Source: Buttiauxella izardii (lineage in GTDB: Bacteria; Pseudomonadota; Gammaproteobacteria; Enterobacterales; Enterobacteriaceae). Taken from it: a DNA stretch of 64,000 nt. The position numbers and the translations under genes are program-made. Location: contig NZ_QZWH01000012.1 of NCBI RefSeq assembly GCF_003601925.1, positions 53,162 through 117,161 of the forward strand, in the 5' to 3' direction. Positions 16,714 to 26,393 of the stretch are shown here, in pieces. Within the stretch, counting starts at the first letter, position 1; every line of letters starts with the position of its first letter. The notes beneath the pieces were generated by a model, which worked only from the letters and a program-made list of their open reading frames with translations, was not told where the DNA came from and ran no database searches.

Positions 16714-18252
16714 ATGTCCGTCAGGCGTTTTTCGATTTTAGTTTTCAGCACCTTACTGCTTATTTTCTTAGCCAGTACCGCCTCCAATATCTGGTCTTTA
16801 ACTCGTAGCAATCAGTCTCTGGATAACGTTAACCGTGAAATTCGCGTGGTGTTGTCGGTTATCGACCCGATTAACCATAGCCGCACCATGCGCGTTCGCG
16901 CCATGGAAGCGTTAGAAGAACGCGAGCAAGGTTCCAGCGATCAAAGTCAGCTGGCGCTGGATGGAGCAAAAGTCGTTCTCGGCAAAGCCAATTCTGCGTT
17001 CCAGGCCTATCTGGAAGCACCAAAACAGCCCGGCGAACAAACGCTGGCAGAGGCGTATCAAAGCGCATTTGTGAATTATCGCGAGCAAGGTTTGCAGCCG
17101 TTACTTGATGCGGTTGCCGCCAATGATGCGCAACGTGCTCGCACGCTGGTGACAACCACCCTGCCGCAGTTAGATAAACAGTTTGAAGTGGCGCTGGATA
17201 AGCTGCTGTCGTTTCGCGAACAGTACGCGCAACAGCTTAATAAAGATGCGCAATCGGGCTTTAAGCAAAGCCTGGTGAGCATCGCGATTTTTGCGCTGAT
17301 TTTCGCCATTATTCTTGGCTCGGCATTCCTGTTACTGAAAAAACGCGTGCTTAATGAATTGGATAAAGCCAAAGCGCATTGCACTGAAATCGCGAGCGGC
17401 CTGCTGCACACGCCGATTGTCGCCACCGCGAAGGATGAAATTGGCGCGATGATGCGCGAGTTGGAACAGATGCGCGTTTCGCTGGCGAGTATCATTGGCC
17501 AGGTGCGTGAATCGAGCCAGACGGTGGCTTACGCTTCCGAAGAGATCGCCGCCGGGAACACCGATCTTTCTGCCAGAACCGAAGAACAAGCGTCGTCGTT
17601 GGGTGAAACCGCCGCCAGCATGGAGCAGCTTACCGTGACGGTGAAATCCACTTCTGAGAATTCCCATCAGGCCAGCAAGTTGGCGAGCGGCATGTTGGTG
17701 GCGGCCAATGATGGTAATGAAATTGTCAGCGAAGTGATTGATTCAATGCGCAATATCGAGTCCAGTTCCAGCAAAATCGACAACATTATCAGCATCATCG
17801 AAGATATCGCTTTCCAGACCAATATTCTGGCGCTGAATGCGGCGGTTGAAGCGGCGCGAGCGGGCGAACAAGGCCGTGGTTTTGCAGTGGTCGCCAGTGA
17901 AGTGCGCAACCTGGCGCAGCGTTCGTCGGTAGCCGCGAAGGAGATCAAAGAGCTGATTGAGCTTTCTGGTGAGCAGGTGAATATCGGCAGCAATCTGGTA
18001 AATCGTGCGGGCGAAAGTATGCAGCGAATTTCCAACGCCATTAAGCAAGTGACCGGATTGATGGAAGAAATTGCGGTATCGACCGGTGAGCAAAGCCGTG
18101 GCATCGAACAAATCAACCAGGCCGTGGTGCAAATGGATGTGGTGACGCAGCAGAATGCCGCGTTGGTAGAGCAGGCTTCAGCGGCGGCGATGTCTTTGAA
18201 AGAGCAGTCGCAGGCGCTGAATGAGACGGTGGCGGTGTTCAAGCTGGCGTAA
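16714..18252 (+). CDS. Methyl-accepting chemotaxis protein
   Basis: A 512-residue transmembrane chemoreceptor. First helix at about 7-27, periplasmic four-helix-bundle ligand domain to about 188, second helix [23 protein letters not shown] near 188-210, HAMP domain, then the signalling coiled coil with the conserved tip [44 protein letters not shown]. It has no C-terminal CheR-docking pentapeptide (NWETF type); it ends in AVFKLA, like low-abundance receptors Trg and Tap. It is transcribed from its own FliA promoter. The ligand cannot be read from the sequence. Confidence 0.95.
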   Translation: MSVRRFSILVFSTLLLIFLASTASNIWSLTRSNQSLDNVNREIRVVLSVIDPINHSRTMRVRAMEALEEREQGSSDQSQLALDGAKVVLGKANSAFQAYLEAPKQPGEQTLAEAYQSAFVNYREQGLQPLLDAVAANDAQRARTLVTTTLPQLDKQFEVALDKLLSFREQYAQQLNKDAQSGFKQSLVSIAIFALIFAIILGSAFLLLKKRVLNELDKAKAHCTEIASGLLHTPIVATAKDEIGAMMRELEQMRVSLASIIGQVRESSQTVAYASEEIAAGNTDLSARTEEQASSLGETAASMEQLTVTVKSTSENSHQASKLASGMLVAANDGNEIVSEVIDSMRNIESSSSKIDNIISIIEDIAFQTNILALNAAVEAARAGEQGRGFAVVASEVRNLAQRSSVAAKEIKELIELSGEQVNIGSNLVNRAGESMQRISNAIKQVTGLMEEIAVSTGEQSRGIEQINQAVVQMDVVTQQNAALVEQASAAAMSLKEQSQALNETVAVFKLA

Positions 18253-18256
18253 TTTG

Positions 18257-18339
18257 TTGTCGGGTGACGCTTCGCTTAACCGACCTACAAAATCAAATCA
18301 TGCCCTTGTAGGTCGGGCAAGCGTAAGCGCCCCCGACAA
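18257..18339. repeat. BIME: two inverted REP elements
   Basis: Two 34-bp REP units in inverted orientation (18257-18290 and 18306-18339), TTGTCGGGTGACGCT.. and ..AGGTCGGGCAAGCG, separated by 15 bp and lying between convergent genes. Related single REP units occur at 45427-45461 and 58584-58616 in this window. Confidence 0.88.
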
Positions 18340-18346
18340 AAACCGT

Positions 18347-19459
18347 TTACCAAACCTTTTCGGCAAGCTCCGTCACCAGACGCACTTTGTCCCACTGCTG
18401 CTCAGGCGTCAGGCTGTTGCCCTCTTCTGTCGAAGCAAAACCGCACTGCGGGCTGAGGCAAATCTGATTGATATCAACATACTGCGCCGCTTCGTTGATC
18501 CGCGCCTGAATCAGCTCCGGGTGTTCCAGTTCGCCATTTTTAGTCGTCACCAAACCCAGCACAACTTGCTGATGGCCCGGACGCACAAAGCGCAGCGGCG
18601 CGAAATCGCCGGAACGGTCGTTGTCGTACTCAAGGAAGAACGCATCGACGTTGACCGTGCCAAACAGCACTTTTGCCACCGGCTCGTAACCGCCTTCTGA
18701 AATCCACGTCGAGCGGAAGTTCCCACGGCAAACATGCAGGCCGATAACCAAATCGTCAGGCTTGTCTTCCAGCGCTTTATTCAGCACATCGGCGTAGATT
18801 TGCGCCAGTTGATCCGGGTCGTCGCCGCGCTGGCGAATTTCTTCACGCTGCGCGTCCGAGCACAAATAGGCCCACACGGTGTCATCGAGTTGCAGGTAGC
18901 GGCAGCCTGCTGCGTAAAATGCCTGAATCGCATCGCGCCAGGTGGCGGCGAGATCGTCGAAATACTCTTTTAAATCAGGATAGACGGTGCTGTCGATGGC
19001 ATTACGTCCGCCACGGAAATGCAGCACGCTCGGGCTAGGAATGGTCATTTTTGGCACCGCGTTGCCGCTGATGCTTTTCAGGTAACGGAAATCTTCCAGC
19101 ATCGGGTGTTCGCCAAAGCCCAGTTTGCCGACCACTCGCACGCTGTGCGCTTTGGTTTGCACGCCGTTGAACTGAATCCCCTGCTCTGATTCATAACGTT
19201 CCACGCCTTGCAGGCCGTCAAAAAAGTCAAAATGCCACCAGGCGCGGCGAAACTCGCCGTCGGTTACGACGTGCAAACCGCAGGCACATTGCTGTTCAAC
19301 GGAGGCGCGAATCGCGTCATCTTCCACTTTACGCAGTTGTGATGCGTCGATTTCGCCCGCAGCAAAAGCCAGGCGGGCGTTTTTAATGGTCGCCGGGCGT
19401 AAGAAGCTGCCGACGATATCGGCACGGAACGGGGCGCGATGAGTGGTGGTTTGTGTCAT
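18347..19459 (-). CDS. MetE-like cobalamin-independent methionine synthase family protein
   Basis: A 370-residue protein matching the C-terminal catalytic domain of MetE (YxjG/YxjH type). Zinc ligands: His and Cys in IGLHVCRGN (near 230), and the Cys in SPQCGFAS near the C-terminus. It lacks the N-terminal MetE half, so folate-triglutamate use is uncertain; relatives are thought to take methyl groups from other donors. GGAGAAAAAAC precedes the ATG at 19459. A candidate MetJ box lies about 60-77 bp upstream, which fits methionine control. Confidence 0.87.
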   Translation of the reverse strand: MTQTTTHRAPFRADIVGSFLRPATIKNARLAFAAGEIDASQLRKVEDDAIRASVEQQCACGLHVVTDGEFRRAWWHFDFFDGLQGVERYESEQGIQFNGVQTKAHSVRVVGKLGFGEHPMLEDFRYLKSISGNAVPKMTIPSPSVLHFRGGRNAIDSTVYPDLKEYFDDLAATWRDAIQAFYAAGCRYLQLDDTVWAYLCSDAQREEIRQRGDDPDQLAQIYADVLNKALEDKPDDLVIGLHVCRGNFRSTWISEGGYEPVAKVLFGTVNVDAFFLEYDNDRSGDFAPLRFVRPGHQQVVLGLVTTKNGELEHPELIQARINEAAQYVDINQICLSPQCGFASTEEGNSLTPEQQWDKVRLVTELAEKVW

Positions 19460-19520
19460 GTTTTTTCTCCTTCCCTGGCTAATTAATTTAGGCAGGTGAT
19501 AATTCATTATTTGAACTTAT

Positions 19521-19536
19521 GGCCATCTGGACGGCT
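19521..19536 (-). promoter_or_regulatory. Candidate MetJ operator (two met boxes)
   Basis: GGCCATCT-GGACGGCT matches the tandem AGACGTCT met-box consensus at 11 of 16 positions and lies upstream of the MetE-like gene. The rest of the 239-bp gap to yneE (19460-19698) shows no further gene. Confidence 0.4.
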
Positions 19537-19698
19537 AAATCATGAAGTTGAGAATGGCAGATGCGAGACATGAGAACAAACGAAGATCTTTCATGGTTAT
19601 TGAAAATAATTCATGTTGTTAAGGTGATGTGAATTGCAAGTTGATCTGCATCACACTTTGCCGTCTAATATGACGTCCTGTTTTTGAGCCTCCCGATT

Positions 19699-20616
19699 AT
19701 GATTGTTCGCCCGCATCAACACTGGTTTATCCGCTTATTTGTCTGGCATGGTTCGGTTCTACAAAAAATCTATTCACGCCTGTTACTGAACCTCGCGCTT
19801 TCCATTAGCGTCATTTTCTTTCTCCCCTGGTATGAAACCCTCGGCATCAAGCTGACCACCGCCCCGTTCAGTATTCTCGGCGTGGCGATTGCTATCTTTT
19901 TAGGTTTCCGCAACAGCGCCTGTTACGCCCGCTTTAACGAAGCGCGCACGCTGTGGGGGCAACTGGCGATTACGCAGCGTTCATTTTTGCGCGAGGCGAA
20001 AAGCGTGCTGGGTGAAGATCAAAGCCAGATCAGCGCGCTGGTGAATTTGCAGATTGCGTTTTGCCAGGCATTACGGCTGACGTTGCGTAAGCGCCCGGTG
20101 GAAGAAACACTGAAAAAGTATCTTAAGGAAGAGGATTTGCAGTGGGTGATGAAAAGCGCAGCGCCTTGTCATCGCATTCTGATGCTGATGGGCGACTGGC
20201 TTGCCGATAAACGCAAGCAAGGGCTGATTTCTGATGTGGTGTGGAGCAGTCTGAATCATCATCTTAACGATCTTTCGGCGGTGGCCGGAGGCTGCGAGCG
20301 CATCGCGGGCACACCCGTACCGTTTGCCTACACGCTGATTTTGCACCGTACCGTTTACCTGTTTTGCATTATGCTGCCCTTCGCGCTGGTGACAGATCTG
20401 CATTACATGACGCCGTTCTTATCGGTGTTTATTTCCTACACGTTTATTTCTCTCGACACGTTGGCCGAGGAGTTGGAGGAGCCGTTTGGCACCGAAGACA
20501 ACGATTTGCCGCTGGACGCCATCTGCAACAGCATCGAGCGCGATTTACATGATATGGATGGAAGCGAGGACTTGCCGGAGAAAGTGCGCCCGAACCGCCA
20601 TTATCGGCTGAGCTAG
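19699..20616 (+). CDS. yneE: Bestrophin-like channel protein YneE
   Basis: A 305-residue membrane protein of the bestrophin/UPF0187 family, collinear with E. coli YneE (304 residues): opens MIVRPHQHWFIRLFVWHGSVLQKIYSRLLLN and carries LGVAIAIFLGFRNSACYARFNEARTLWG and the distal FISLDTLAEELEEPFG block. Bacterial bestrophins form pentameric ion channels. The ATG at 19699 matches the E. coli start. In E. coli the gene neighbours tam; here tam is about 16 kb away, suggesting insertions between them. Confidence 0.9.
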   Translation: MIVRPHQHWFIRLFVWHGSVLQKIYSRLLLNLALSISVIFFLPWYETLGIKLTTAPFSILGVAIAIFLGFRNSACYARFNEARTLWGQLAITQRSFLREAKSVLGEDQSQISALVNLQIAFCQALRLTLRKRPVEETLKKYLKEEDLQWVMKSAAPCHRILMLMGDWLADKRKQGLISDVVWSSLNHHLNDLSAVAGGCERIAGTPVPFAYTLILHRTVYLFCIMLPFALVTDLHYMTPFLSVFISYTFISLDTLAEELEEPFGTEDNDLPLDAICNSIERDLHDMDGSEDLPEKVRPNRHYRLS

Positions 20617-20639
20617 GCGCACTGATTATTTAGAAATAG

Positions 20640-21143
20640 TTAAAAAATTGGGCCGACGAAATCGCGTTTGCCCAACGGCACACCCGCCTGGCGCAGAATG
20701 TCGTAAGCGGTTGTGAAGTGGAAATAGAAGTTCGGCGTGGCGAATTTGTACACGTAGCTGCGAGCGGTGAAACGCAGTTCGTGTTCGCGCGCCATCACTA
20801 CGATTGGGCGCTCGTCATCGCCGTCCAGCTGAGCGTCGGTAATGCCCTTCATGAACTCAACCGTTGCGGCAATGCGTGCCTGAAGTTGGGCGATGGTAGT
20901 TTCGTTATCTTCCATCACCGGCGCGTCAACGCCTGCCAGGCGAGCAACACCGCGCTTCGCCATATCCGTAGTGATTTGTACCTGGCGCACCAGCGGATAC
21001 ATATCTTCTGCAAGTGCCGCATTCAGCAGGCTTTCTTCTGTTTTGCCGTTCTCTTTTGCCCAGTTGGCGGCTTTATCAAGAATCGCAGATAAATTGTTTA
21101 AACCGAGAATAAACTGAGCGTTAGTTTCGCTGTAAATCGACAT
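20640..21143 (-). CDS. DUF1993 family protein
   Basis: A 167-residue cytoplasmic helical protein of the DUF1993 family, with the RLAGVDAPVMEDNETTIAQLQARIAATVEFM and FYFHFTTAYDILRQAGVPLGKRDFVG blocks. GAAGGAAG before the ATG at 21143 sets the start. The family resembles four-helix DinB-type folds but no activity is known. It is transcribed alone, 23 bp from the convergent yneE stop. Confidence 0.8.
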   Translation of the reverse strand: MSIYSETNAQFILGLNNLSAILDKAANWAKENGKTEESLLNAALAEDMYPLVRQVQITTDMAKRGVARLAGVDAPVMEDNETTIAQLQARIAATVEFMKGITDAQLDGDDERPIVVMAREHELRFTARSYVYKFATPNFYFHFTTAYDILRQAGVPLGKRDFVGPIF

Positions 21144-21220
21144 GGTAACTTCCTTCAGGGATGACAAAAGTGGGCCAAGATTACACTCAGTTAGCGTCTC
21201 TCGGATAGCAAATTCACGCC

Positions 21221-21610
21221 TCAGTTAAAGCTAAAACCTTCGTCAGCCCAACCGGTTATTCCGCCAATCATAATCTTTACCGGGCGACCCAGACGCGCCA
21301 GTTTCAGTGCGGCGCGATCGGCTCCGTTGCAATGCGGCCCGGCGCAATACACCACGAACAAAGTATCGGCGGGCCACTCGGCCATCCGTTCAGCGGAGAT
21401 ATCACGATGACGCAAATGCAACGCACCGGGAATATGGCGGCGAGCAAAAGCTTCTGGCGAGCCGACCACATGCAACAGCACAAAATCCACATCCTCTTCT
21501 TTCATCGCGCTATGCACATCATCGCAATCTGTTTCGAGATTCAGACGCTGGAGAAAATGAGCAGCAGCAATTTCAGGCGCAGCGGCTGGATAATCAGTAA
21601 CATAACTCAT
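21221..21610 (-). CDS. Single-domain rhodanese-like protein
   Basis: A 129-residue rhodanese domain. The active-site loop is VVYCAGPHCNGADRAA, with two cysteines (CxGPxCN); the second matches the usual catalytic position. HIPGALHLRHRDIS and the terminal GGITGWADEGF are standard rhodanese landmarks. It probably moves persulfide sulfur in the cytoplasm. An AGGAGG site precedes the ATG at 21610. Confidence 0.88.
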   Translation of the reverse strand: MSYVTDYPAAAPEIAAAHFLQRLNLETDCDDVHSAMKEEDVDFVLLHVVGSPEAFARRHIPGALHLRHRDISAERMAEWPADTLFVVYCAGPHCNGADRAALKLARLGRPVKIMIGGITGWADEGFSFN

Positions 21611-21859
21611 AGAACCTCCTCGTGTGGGTGAGACACCACTATACGCGGGGCGCGAGTTATGTCGAATGGCTCTGGCGTTACAACGAAAAATTGCAATAAC
21701 GTGCCCCATCATTTCGGGGAAAAGCTCGACACCACACCCGGCGCTTACCGCAAGACATTTACTTCAAGTAACGAAAAAATGATTACTTCACGCGAAACAA
21801 CGTGATAGAGATAACGGCATTATTTTGACAGTTAGCAGATGAATGTATCTGGAGAAGAT

Positions 21860-22228
21860 ATGCGTAAATTGAATGTATTTGTTTTTTCAGCGGCTTTGAT
21901 GGCCGGTTCTTTGCCAATGGCGTTTCCGGCGTTTGCCGCAGATGCACCGGTTGCAGCTCCCGCCCCTATAGCGACCCCTGCCCCGCAAAGTTCTTCTTTT
22001 GATATCCAGGAGTTCCACGCCGATTACAAGCCATTCAAAATTGGCGACATCGTGCCGGATTTGTATCGCACCAAGGAATACCAGATTGACGCCTGGAAAA
22101 TTCGCCACCTCCCGGCACCTGAAGCAGGCAGCCACTGGACGTACATGGGCGGCAACTACGTGTTGATTACTGACGCGGAAGGCAAGATTTTACGTGCGAT
22201 GAAAGGCGAGATTTTTTACGGCCACTAA
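21860..22228 (+). CDS. RcnB-family periplasmic protein
   Basis: 122 residues with a signal peptide (MRKLNVFVFSAALMAGSLPMAFPAFAA), an Ala/Pro-rich linker, and the RcnB-type domain FKIGDIVPDLYRTKEYQIDAWKIRHLPAPEAGSHWTYMGGNYVLITDAEGKI. RcnB in E. coli modulates nickel/cobalt homeostasis in the periplasm; most paralogues have no proven metal role. GGAGAAG lies 4 nt before the chosen ATG. Monocistronic, with its own terminator. Confidence 0.82.
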   Translation: MRKLNVFVFSAALMAGSLPMAFPAFAADAPVAAPAPIATPAPQSSSFDIQEFHADYKPFKIGDIVPDLYRTKEYQIDAWKIRHLPAPEAGSHWTYMGGNYVLITDAEGKILRAMKGEIFYGH

Positions 22229-22237
22229 CAGAACAAA

Positions 22238-22265
22238 CCCCGGCATTGCGCCGGGGTCTTTTTTT
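22238..22265 (+). terminator. Rho-independent terminator
   Basis: CCCCGGC-ATTGC-GCCGGGG stem-loop (22238-22256) followed by TCTTTTTTT, just after the RcnB-like gene; its tail reaches the stop of the convergent gene. Confidence 0.9.
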
Positions 22266-22557
22266 ATGCCACACGCATCGCTTTGATTTTTGAATAACCG
22301 TACTCAAAAATCATATCCGTGGTGCACATAAAGACAATCACATCACCTGATTCACACTCAGCAATCGCTTCGTTTAATTCCACATCAAAATCTTTCGACA
22401 GTTGCGGCATTAGCATCTGCATATCGCCCGGATAATCTTCATCTTCATCGGCTGGCATATCTTCAATTTTTGAACCGCGAACCACGTAAACCAACAGATT
22501 TTTGTCATCGACGACAATCGGTGCGCGCAGGTGCTTGCCGGTAGGATGCTTAGCCAT
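22264..22557 (-). CDS. Hypothetical acidic 97-residue protein
   Basis: Not recognised. A small, soluble, acidic protein with DMPADEDEDYPGD at about 34-46 and a C-terminal IVFMCTTDMIFEYGYSKIKAMRVA. There is no signal peptide or membrane segment. The ATG is preceded by AAAAGGGTAAT. Its stop shares the terminator region of the rcnB-like gene. Codon use looks like that of the neighbours, so it is probably a real gene. Confidence 0.6.
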   Translation of the reverse strand: MAKHPTGKHLRAPIVVDDKNLLVYVVRGSKIEDMPADEDEDYPGDMQMLMPQLSKDFDVELNEAIAECESGDVIVFMCTTDMIFEYGYSKIKAMRVA

Positions 22558-22670
22558 GTTTATTACCCTTTTACTGAAAGCCGAAATTTGGCGCTATCCT
22601 CGCAAAAGATGGCATGAAAAGACAGCCCCGGACTAAGCTGATGGGTATCAAAACTGAAACTGAGGTCGCT

Positions 22671-23081
22671 ATGAATAAGAAAATGCCTGCTCAATGCCAC
22701 TGTGGTGCGGTCGCGTTTACCGTTGAACTGACGGACGGATTCAATACTATCCGCCGCTGCAATTGTTCATTTTGCCGGATGCGCGGCGCGGTTGCCGTTT
22801 CGGCGCAGCTTTCCGGCATTGAAGTGATTAAGGGCAAAGACAAACTCACGGAATACCGTTTTAACACGGGCGAAGCGAAGCATTTCTTCTGCTCGGTATG
22901 CGGCATTTACACCTTCCACCAGCGCCGCTCTAACCCCGAACAATACGGCGTGAACGTCGCCTGCATCGAAGGCGTTTCGCCTTTTGATTTCCCGGAAGTT
23001 CCCGTATCGGAAGGAGCACATCATCCAAAAGATGGCGGTGGCGGTATTGCGGGGTATTTGACGTATAGAGTGGCTGAATAG
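22671..23081 (+). CDS. GFA-family zinc protein (CENP-V/GFA domain)
   Basis: A 136-residue protein of the glutathione-dependent formaldehyde-activating (GFA) family. Zinc ligands are in CHCGAV, RRCNCSFCRMRG and FFCSVCGIYTFH. True GFA enzymes catalyse S-hydroxymethylglutathione formation, but most family members have no shown activity. GAGGTCGCT precedes the ATG; an upstream in-frame extension lacks conserved sequence. Confidence 0.85.
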   Translation: MNKKMPAQCHCGAVAFTVELTDGFNTIRRCNCSFCRMRGAVAVSAQLSGIEVIKGKDKLTEYRFNTGEAKHFFCSVCGIYTFHQRRSNPEQYGVNVACIEGVSPFDFPEVPVSEGAHHPKDGGGGIAGYLTYRVAE

Positions 23082-23160
23082 CGACAAACGCAGGGAAATG
23101 TAATGACGGAATTATCCTTTTCGCCGATTTTTGGAATTTCCGTCAAAGTGCCTGATGCAA

Positions 23161-23176
23161 AGGGGCGCAAGCCCCT
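23161..23176 (-). terminator. Short hairpin after the outer-membrane protein gene
   Basis: AGGGGC-GCAA-GCCCCT; 22 bp beyond the stop of the minus-strand gene and followed in that direction by TTTGC. A weak terminator candidate. Confidence 0.5.
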
Positions 23177-23198
23177 AAATCTAATTAACCACGAAGGA

Positions 23199-23990
23199 TT
23201 AATCCAGGAACTGAAGGTTTAACCCGAAGAAAATCTGCCAGTGAGGCTGTCCTGGCCCCCGGTCTGCAACCGAACCTTGAGGCTCCACAAAGAAGTTGTA
23301 AACGGTTTTATCCTGCTTGATAACCTGCCCAATACCTAAACCCAGCGGTACACTGTAGCTATCATTCTGGAAGTTATAGACCCAGATAGGCGCCGCTCGC
23401 AGATAAGTGCCACCACCCAATTGATAGAATAAAAATGGCTGGAAAGTACCCAAATTCACGTCGCTGCGGTTGTCTTCACCGGCAAAGCTATGCTGCCATG
23501 AGGCCAGATAACCGTACTGGAATTTTGGCGAACTGGCATCGAAGAGCACGTTGACCAGGCCTGCAGACCATTTTTCTGTTCCCAGCGCATCTTCAGTCGC
23601 AGTCGGCGCCGTAATTTGCGGACCGAAACCAAAACTCACTGCCGGATTGCCGGTATCAATAAGCCATGACGCAAATAAGTTCAGATCCCCTAAACCTGTT
23701 TTATGACCACCACCAGGCGCAACCGGATAGGTATTAATCGGTAGCGAACCACGCAACAGCCATTTGCTGTCACCTAATGAAAAAGGCTGCGCATAACGGA
23801 ACCAGAACTGATTGGCATCCTTATCCGTACCGCTCACATCCCCGATGTAATAGTTCTGCATATTAAATGCAGTCATATTCGCCAGAGGGTTGTTTGCCTG
23901 CGCCGCATCCGGGGCATGCTCTTGCGCAGCTAAGGCATAAGATGAAGCAAGGCATAATATTGAAGGTAAAATCGAGTAGGAAAGACGCAT
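23199..23990 (-). CDS. Outer-membrane beta-barrel protein partner of the sulfatase
   Basis: 263 residues with a signal peptide ([22 protein letters not shown]). Repeated amphipathic, aromatic beta strands ([50 protein letters not shown]) and a terminal aromatic strand [11 protein letters not shown] point to an outer-membrane barrel of the phenol-degradation MetA/transporter-like family (PF13557 type). It lies 50 bp downstream of the alkyl sulfatase in the same direction, so it may take up sulfate esters or surfactants for it. Confidence 0.75.
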   Translation of the reverse strand: MRLSYSILPSILCLASSYALAAQEHAPDAAQANNPLANMTAFNMQNYYIGDVSGTDKDANQFWFRYAQPFSLGDSKWLLRGSLPINTYPVAPGGGHKTGLGDLNLFASWLIDTGNPAVSFGFGPQITAPTATEDALGTEKWSAGLVNVLFDASSPKFQYGYLASWQHSFAGEDNRSDVNLGTFQPFLFYQLGGGTYLRAAPIWVYNFQNDSYSVPLGLGIGQVIKQDKTVYNFFVEPQGSVADRGPGQPHWQIFFGLNLQFLD

Positions 23991-24040
23991 AGGATTACCT
24001 GAAGTAAACCCCTGCAACCGCGACGCCGCAGGGGAATTAT

Positions 24041-26020
24041 TTATGGTGTAACGATGTTGAACCAGAACTCAAACTTGTCCATGTAGCCCAGCATCTCATC
24101 GAGCTTCGCCCCGTTACCGGTGACTTTCACTTCGCCTTTATCTTCAGCCTGCTTCAGGGTTTCTTCTTTCAGGATGATCTTATTGAGCGTTTCACGGTTA
24201 AGCGTAATAGTCGCATCCGCGTCTTTCGCTTCAGCACCTGCGGTATGGTTCAGTACGCCATTTTCCAGCTCCAGTTTGTACTTGCCGCCGTCGCTGCCGA
24301 GATCGATATTAAACACCGCTTTAGCGCTTGCCGCTTTTTCACCATTGATGTGAACCCCGAGGTAATCGAAGAACATCTCCGGCGACATGGCTTTCACCGT
24401 ATCCGGGCTTGCGGTATTTGGGGTCGGCAATTTCTGAACCCCATTACGCAATTCCTGCGCGCCGGTCAGGTAGAAGTTACGCCATGGTCCAGACTCTGCC
24501 TGATATCCCAGTTGCTCGAGTGCGTCAGCTTCCAGATTACGTGCCGCCTCGTTGTTTGGATCGGCAAATACGACCTTACTGACAACCTGCGCAACCCAGC
24601 GATAATTACCCTGTTCGTAATCCGTTTTCGCTTTTTGCAGGATGTTATCGGCACCGCCCATGTACTCGACGAATTTCTTCGCGGCTTCTTCTGGCGGCAG
24701 TTCATCGAGTGTTGCCGGGTTGCCATCGAACCAGCCGAGGTACAGCACGTAGGTCGCTTTAACATCGTGACTCACCGAACCGTAGTAGCCACGGCTTGCC
24801 CAGGTTTTCGCCAGGCCTTCAGGAAGTTTGAAGTTAGCGGCAATTTCATCACGTGTCAGGCCGGTGTTTGCAAGGCGTAAGGTCTGGTCGTTGATATAGC
24901 GGTACATATCACGCTGACCTTTCATCAGATTAACAACGTTTTCATTCCCCCACGTCGGCCAGTGGTGCTGAGCCATAATGATTTCGGCTTTGTCACCCCA
25001 GCGGTTAATGGCATCGTTGATATATTTCGACCATGCCAGCGGGTCACGAATTTTCGCGCCGCGCAGGGAATAGGTATTGTGCAGGGTGTGGGTGACATCT
25101 TCCGCAGCTTCGATGAGTTTTTTCTCTTCGATGTACCACAGCATTTCGGACGGTGCTTCAGAGCCAGGCGCCATCATGAAATCGTAGGTCAGGCCGTCAA
25201 TCGTCTCTTTCTGTCCGGTTTTGGTGATGTAGTTCGTCGGGGCGATTAATGTCACCGTCCCGGCAGAAGTCGTAGTACCCAGACCCGCACCCACCTGGCC
25301 TTTAACATCAGGCTTCAGCAGGTTGCCGTACATGTAGCTGGCGCGGCGGCTCATGACGTTCCCCGCCATAATGTTCTCGGACACGGCTTCATCCATAAAG
25401 CCTGCCGGGGCGTAAATCTTCACCTTGCCTGATTTCACGTCAGCTTCGTCGACAACCCCACGCACACCACCGTAATGGTCAACGTGGCTGTGGGTGTAAA
25501 TCACCGCGACCACAGGTTTATTGCCACGATTTTTAAAGTACAAATCCATGCCGACTTTTGCTGTTTCAGCAGAAACCAGTGGGTCAACGACAGTAATACC
25601 CTCTTTACCCTCAATAATGGTCATATTGGATAAGTCGAGATTACGGATTTGGTATACACCCTCGGTCACTTCAAAAAGGCCGCTGATGTTAATTAATTGG
25701 GACTGACGCCACAGGCTGGGGTTGACACTATCCGGCGATTTATCCCCTTCTTTAATAAAGGCATATTTCTGCGGATCCCAGACCACATTCCCCTGCTCGC
25801 CTTTTATGACATCAGTGGGAATTGCAGCAATAAAGCCTTTATGTGCGTTGGTAAAATCGGTGTTATCAGAGAAGGGAAGTTGGTTATAGAGTGCATCATT
25901 GGCTTGTTTTGTTGATGCCGTTGCCTCTTTGGGGGCTTCCTGCGCAAACAGTGGAGTCAGTACTGTGGATGAAAGCAGCCCTGCCAGAGCAAGACTTTTG
26001 ACTATTAATTTAAGTCTCAT
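24041..26020 (-). CDS. Secreted alkyl sulfatase, SdsA1/YjcS type
   Basis: 659 residues, the usual length for SdsA1/YjcS. Signal peptide at 1-26 ([18 protein letters not shown]). The metallo-beta-lactamase domain carries the zinc motif [10 protein letters not shown] near 177-186; later [11 protein letters not shown] and [20 protein letters not shown] belong to the dimerisation region; the C-terminal 125 residues form an SCP2-like lipid-binding domain ([26 protein letters not shown]). The family cleaves primary alkyl sulfates such as SDS to alcohol and sulfate. No sdsB-type regulator is adjacent; a palindrome lies just upstream. Confidence 0.93.
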   Translation of the reverse strand: MRLKLIVKSLALAGLLSSTVLTPLFAQEAPKEATASTKQANDALYNQLPFSDNTDFTNAHKGFIAAIPTDVIKGEQGNVVWDPQKYAFIKEGDKSPDSVNPSLWRQSQLINISGLFEVTEGVYQIRNLDLSNMTIIEGKEGITVVDPLVSAETAKVGMDLYFKNRGNKPVVAVIYTHSHVDHYGGVRGVVDEADVKSGKVKIYAPAGFMDEAVSENIMAGNVMSRRASYMYGNLLKPDVKGQVGAGLGTTTSAGTVTLIAPTNYITKTGQKETIDGLTYDFMMAPGSEAPSEMLWYIEEKKLIEAAEDVTHTLHNTYSLRGAKIRDPLAWSKYINDAINRWGDKAEIIMAQHHWPTWGNENVVNLMKGQRDMYRYINDQTLRLANTGLTRDEIAANFKLPEGLAKTWASRGYYGSVSHDVKATYVLYLGWFDGNPATLDELPPEEAAKKFVEYMGGADNILQKAKTDYEQGNYRWVAQVVSKVVFADPNNEAARNLEADALEQLGYQAESGPWRNFYLTGAQELRNGVQKLPTPNTASPDTVKAMSPEMFFDYLGVHINGEKAASAKAVFNIDLGSDGGKYKLELENGVLNHTAGAEAKDADATITLNRETLNKIILKEETLKQAEDKGEVKVTGNGAKLDEMLGYMDKFEFWFNIVTP

Positions 26021-26050
26021 TTCTATTCCTCATAGGTGATCCCTCAAATT

Positions 26051-26067
26051 ACTCAGATTATCCGAGT
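26051..26067. promoter_or_regulatory. Palindrome upstream of alkyl sulfatase
   Basis: ACTCAGAT-T-ATCCGAGT, an inverted repeat with one mismatched pair, 31 bp upstream of the sulfatase start, followed by GAGTAAT at 26077. A possible operator. The rest of 26021-26318 is AT-rich and shows no supported gene. Confidence 0.5.
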
Positions 26068-26318
26068 AGTTACATCGAGTAATAATTCATTGGTTTAAAT
26101 AACATTTACGACTATGGAGTATTGTCGTTTTTAAATATAACCAAGGAGTTACATTTCGCCATATTGGAATACAAAATATTAACACTTAAACTTTTGCTGG
26201 TTCGAAGTTGTCAGGAGTAAGGTCGCAGGCTGGTATTGCGCGTAGTCATACCATTGACGTTTGGAGACATTCAAACAGCTTGATTTGCACGTTTGTGGCT
26301 AGCGTCTTTCCCGCGCAT

Positions 26319-26368
26319 AGCGGACTATAATCGCCAAGCATTTGTCCGCTGTGTGCCAGGAGCGGACT
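26319..26368. repeat. Two-hairpin repeat, copy A (partial)
   Basis: AGCGGAC at 26319, then 25 nt later GTCCGCT (26344-26350)-10-nt loop-AGCGGAC (26361-26367), the loop containing GTGCCAGG. The left part of the element seen in copies B and C is eroded. It lies 26 bp from the stop of the 72-residue gene. Confidence 0.8.
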
Positions 26369-26393
26369 CAATGTAATGCTATCCGTTAAATCC

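Noticed and set aside
23103..23222. 39-codon plus-strand frame starting MTELSFSPIF
   Set aside because: Runs through a terminator-like hairpin and into the antisense of the outer-membrane protein gene; no clear support.
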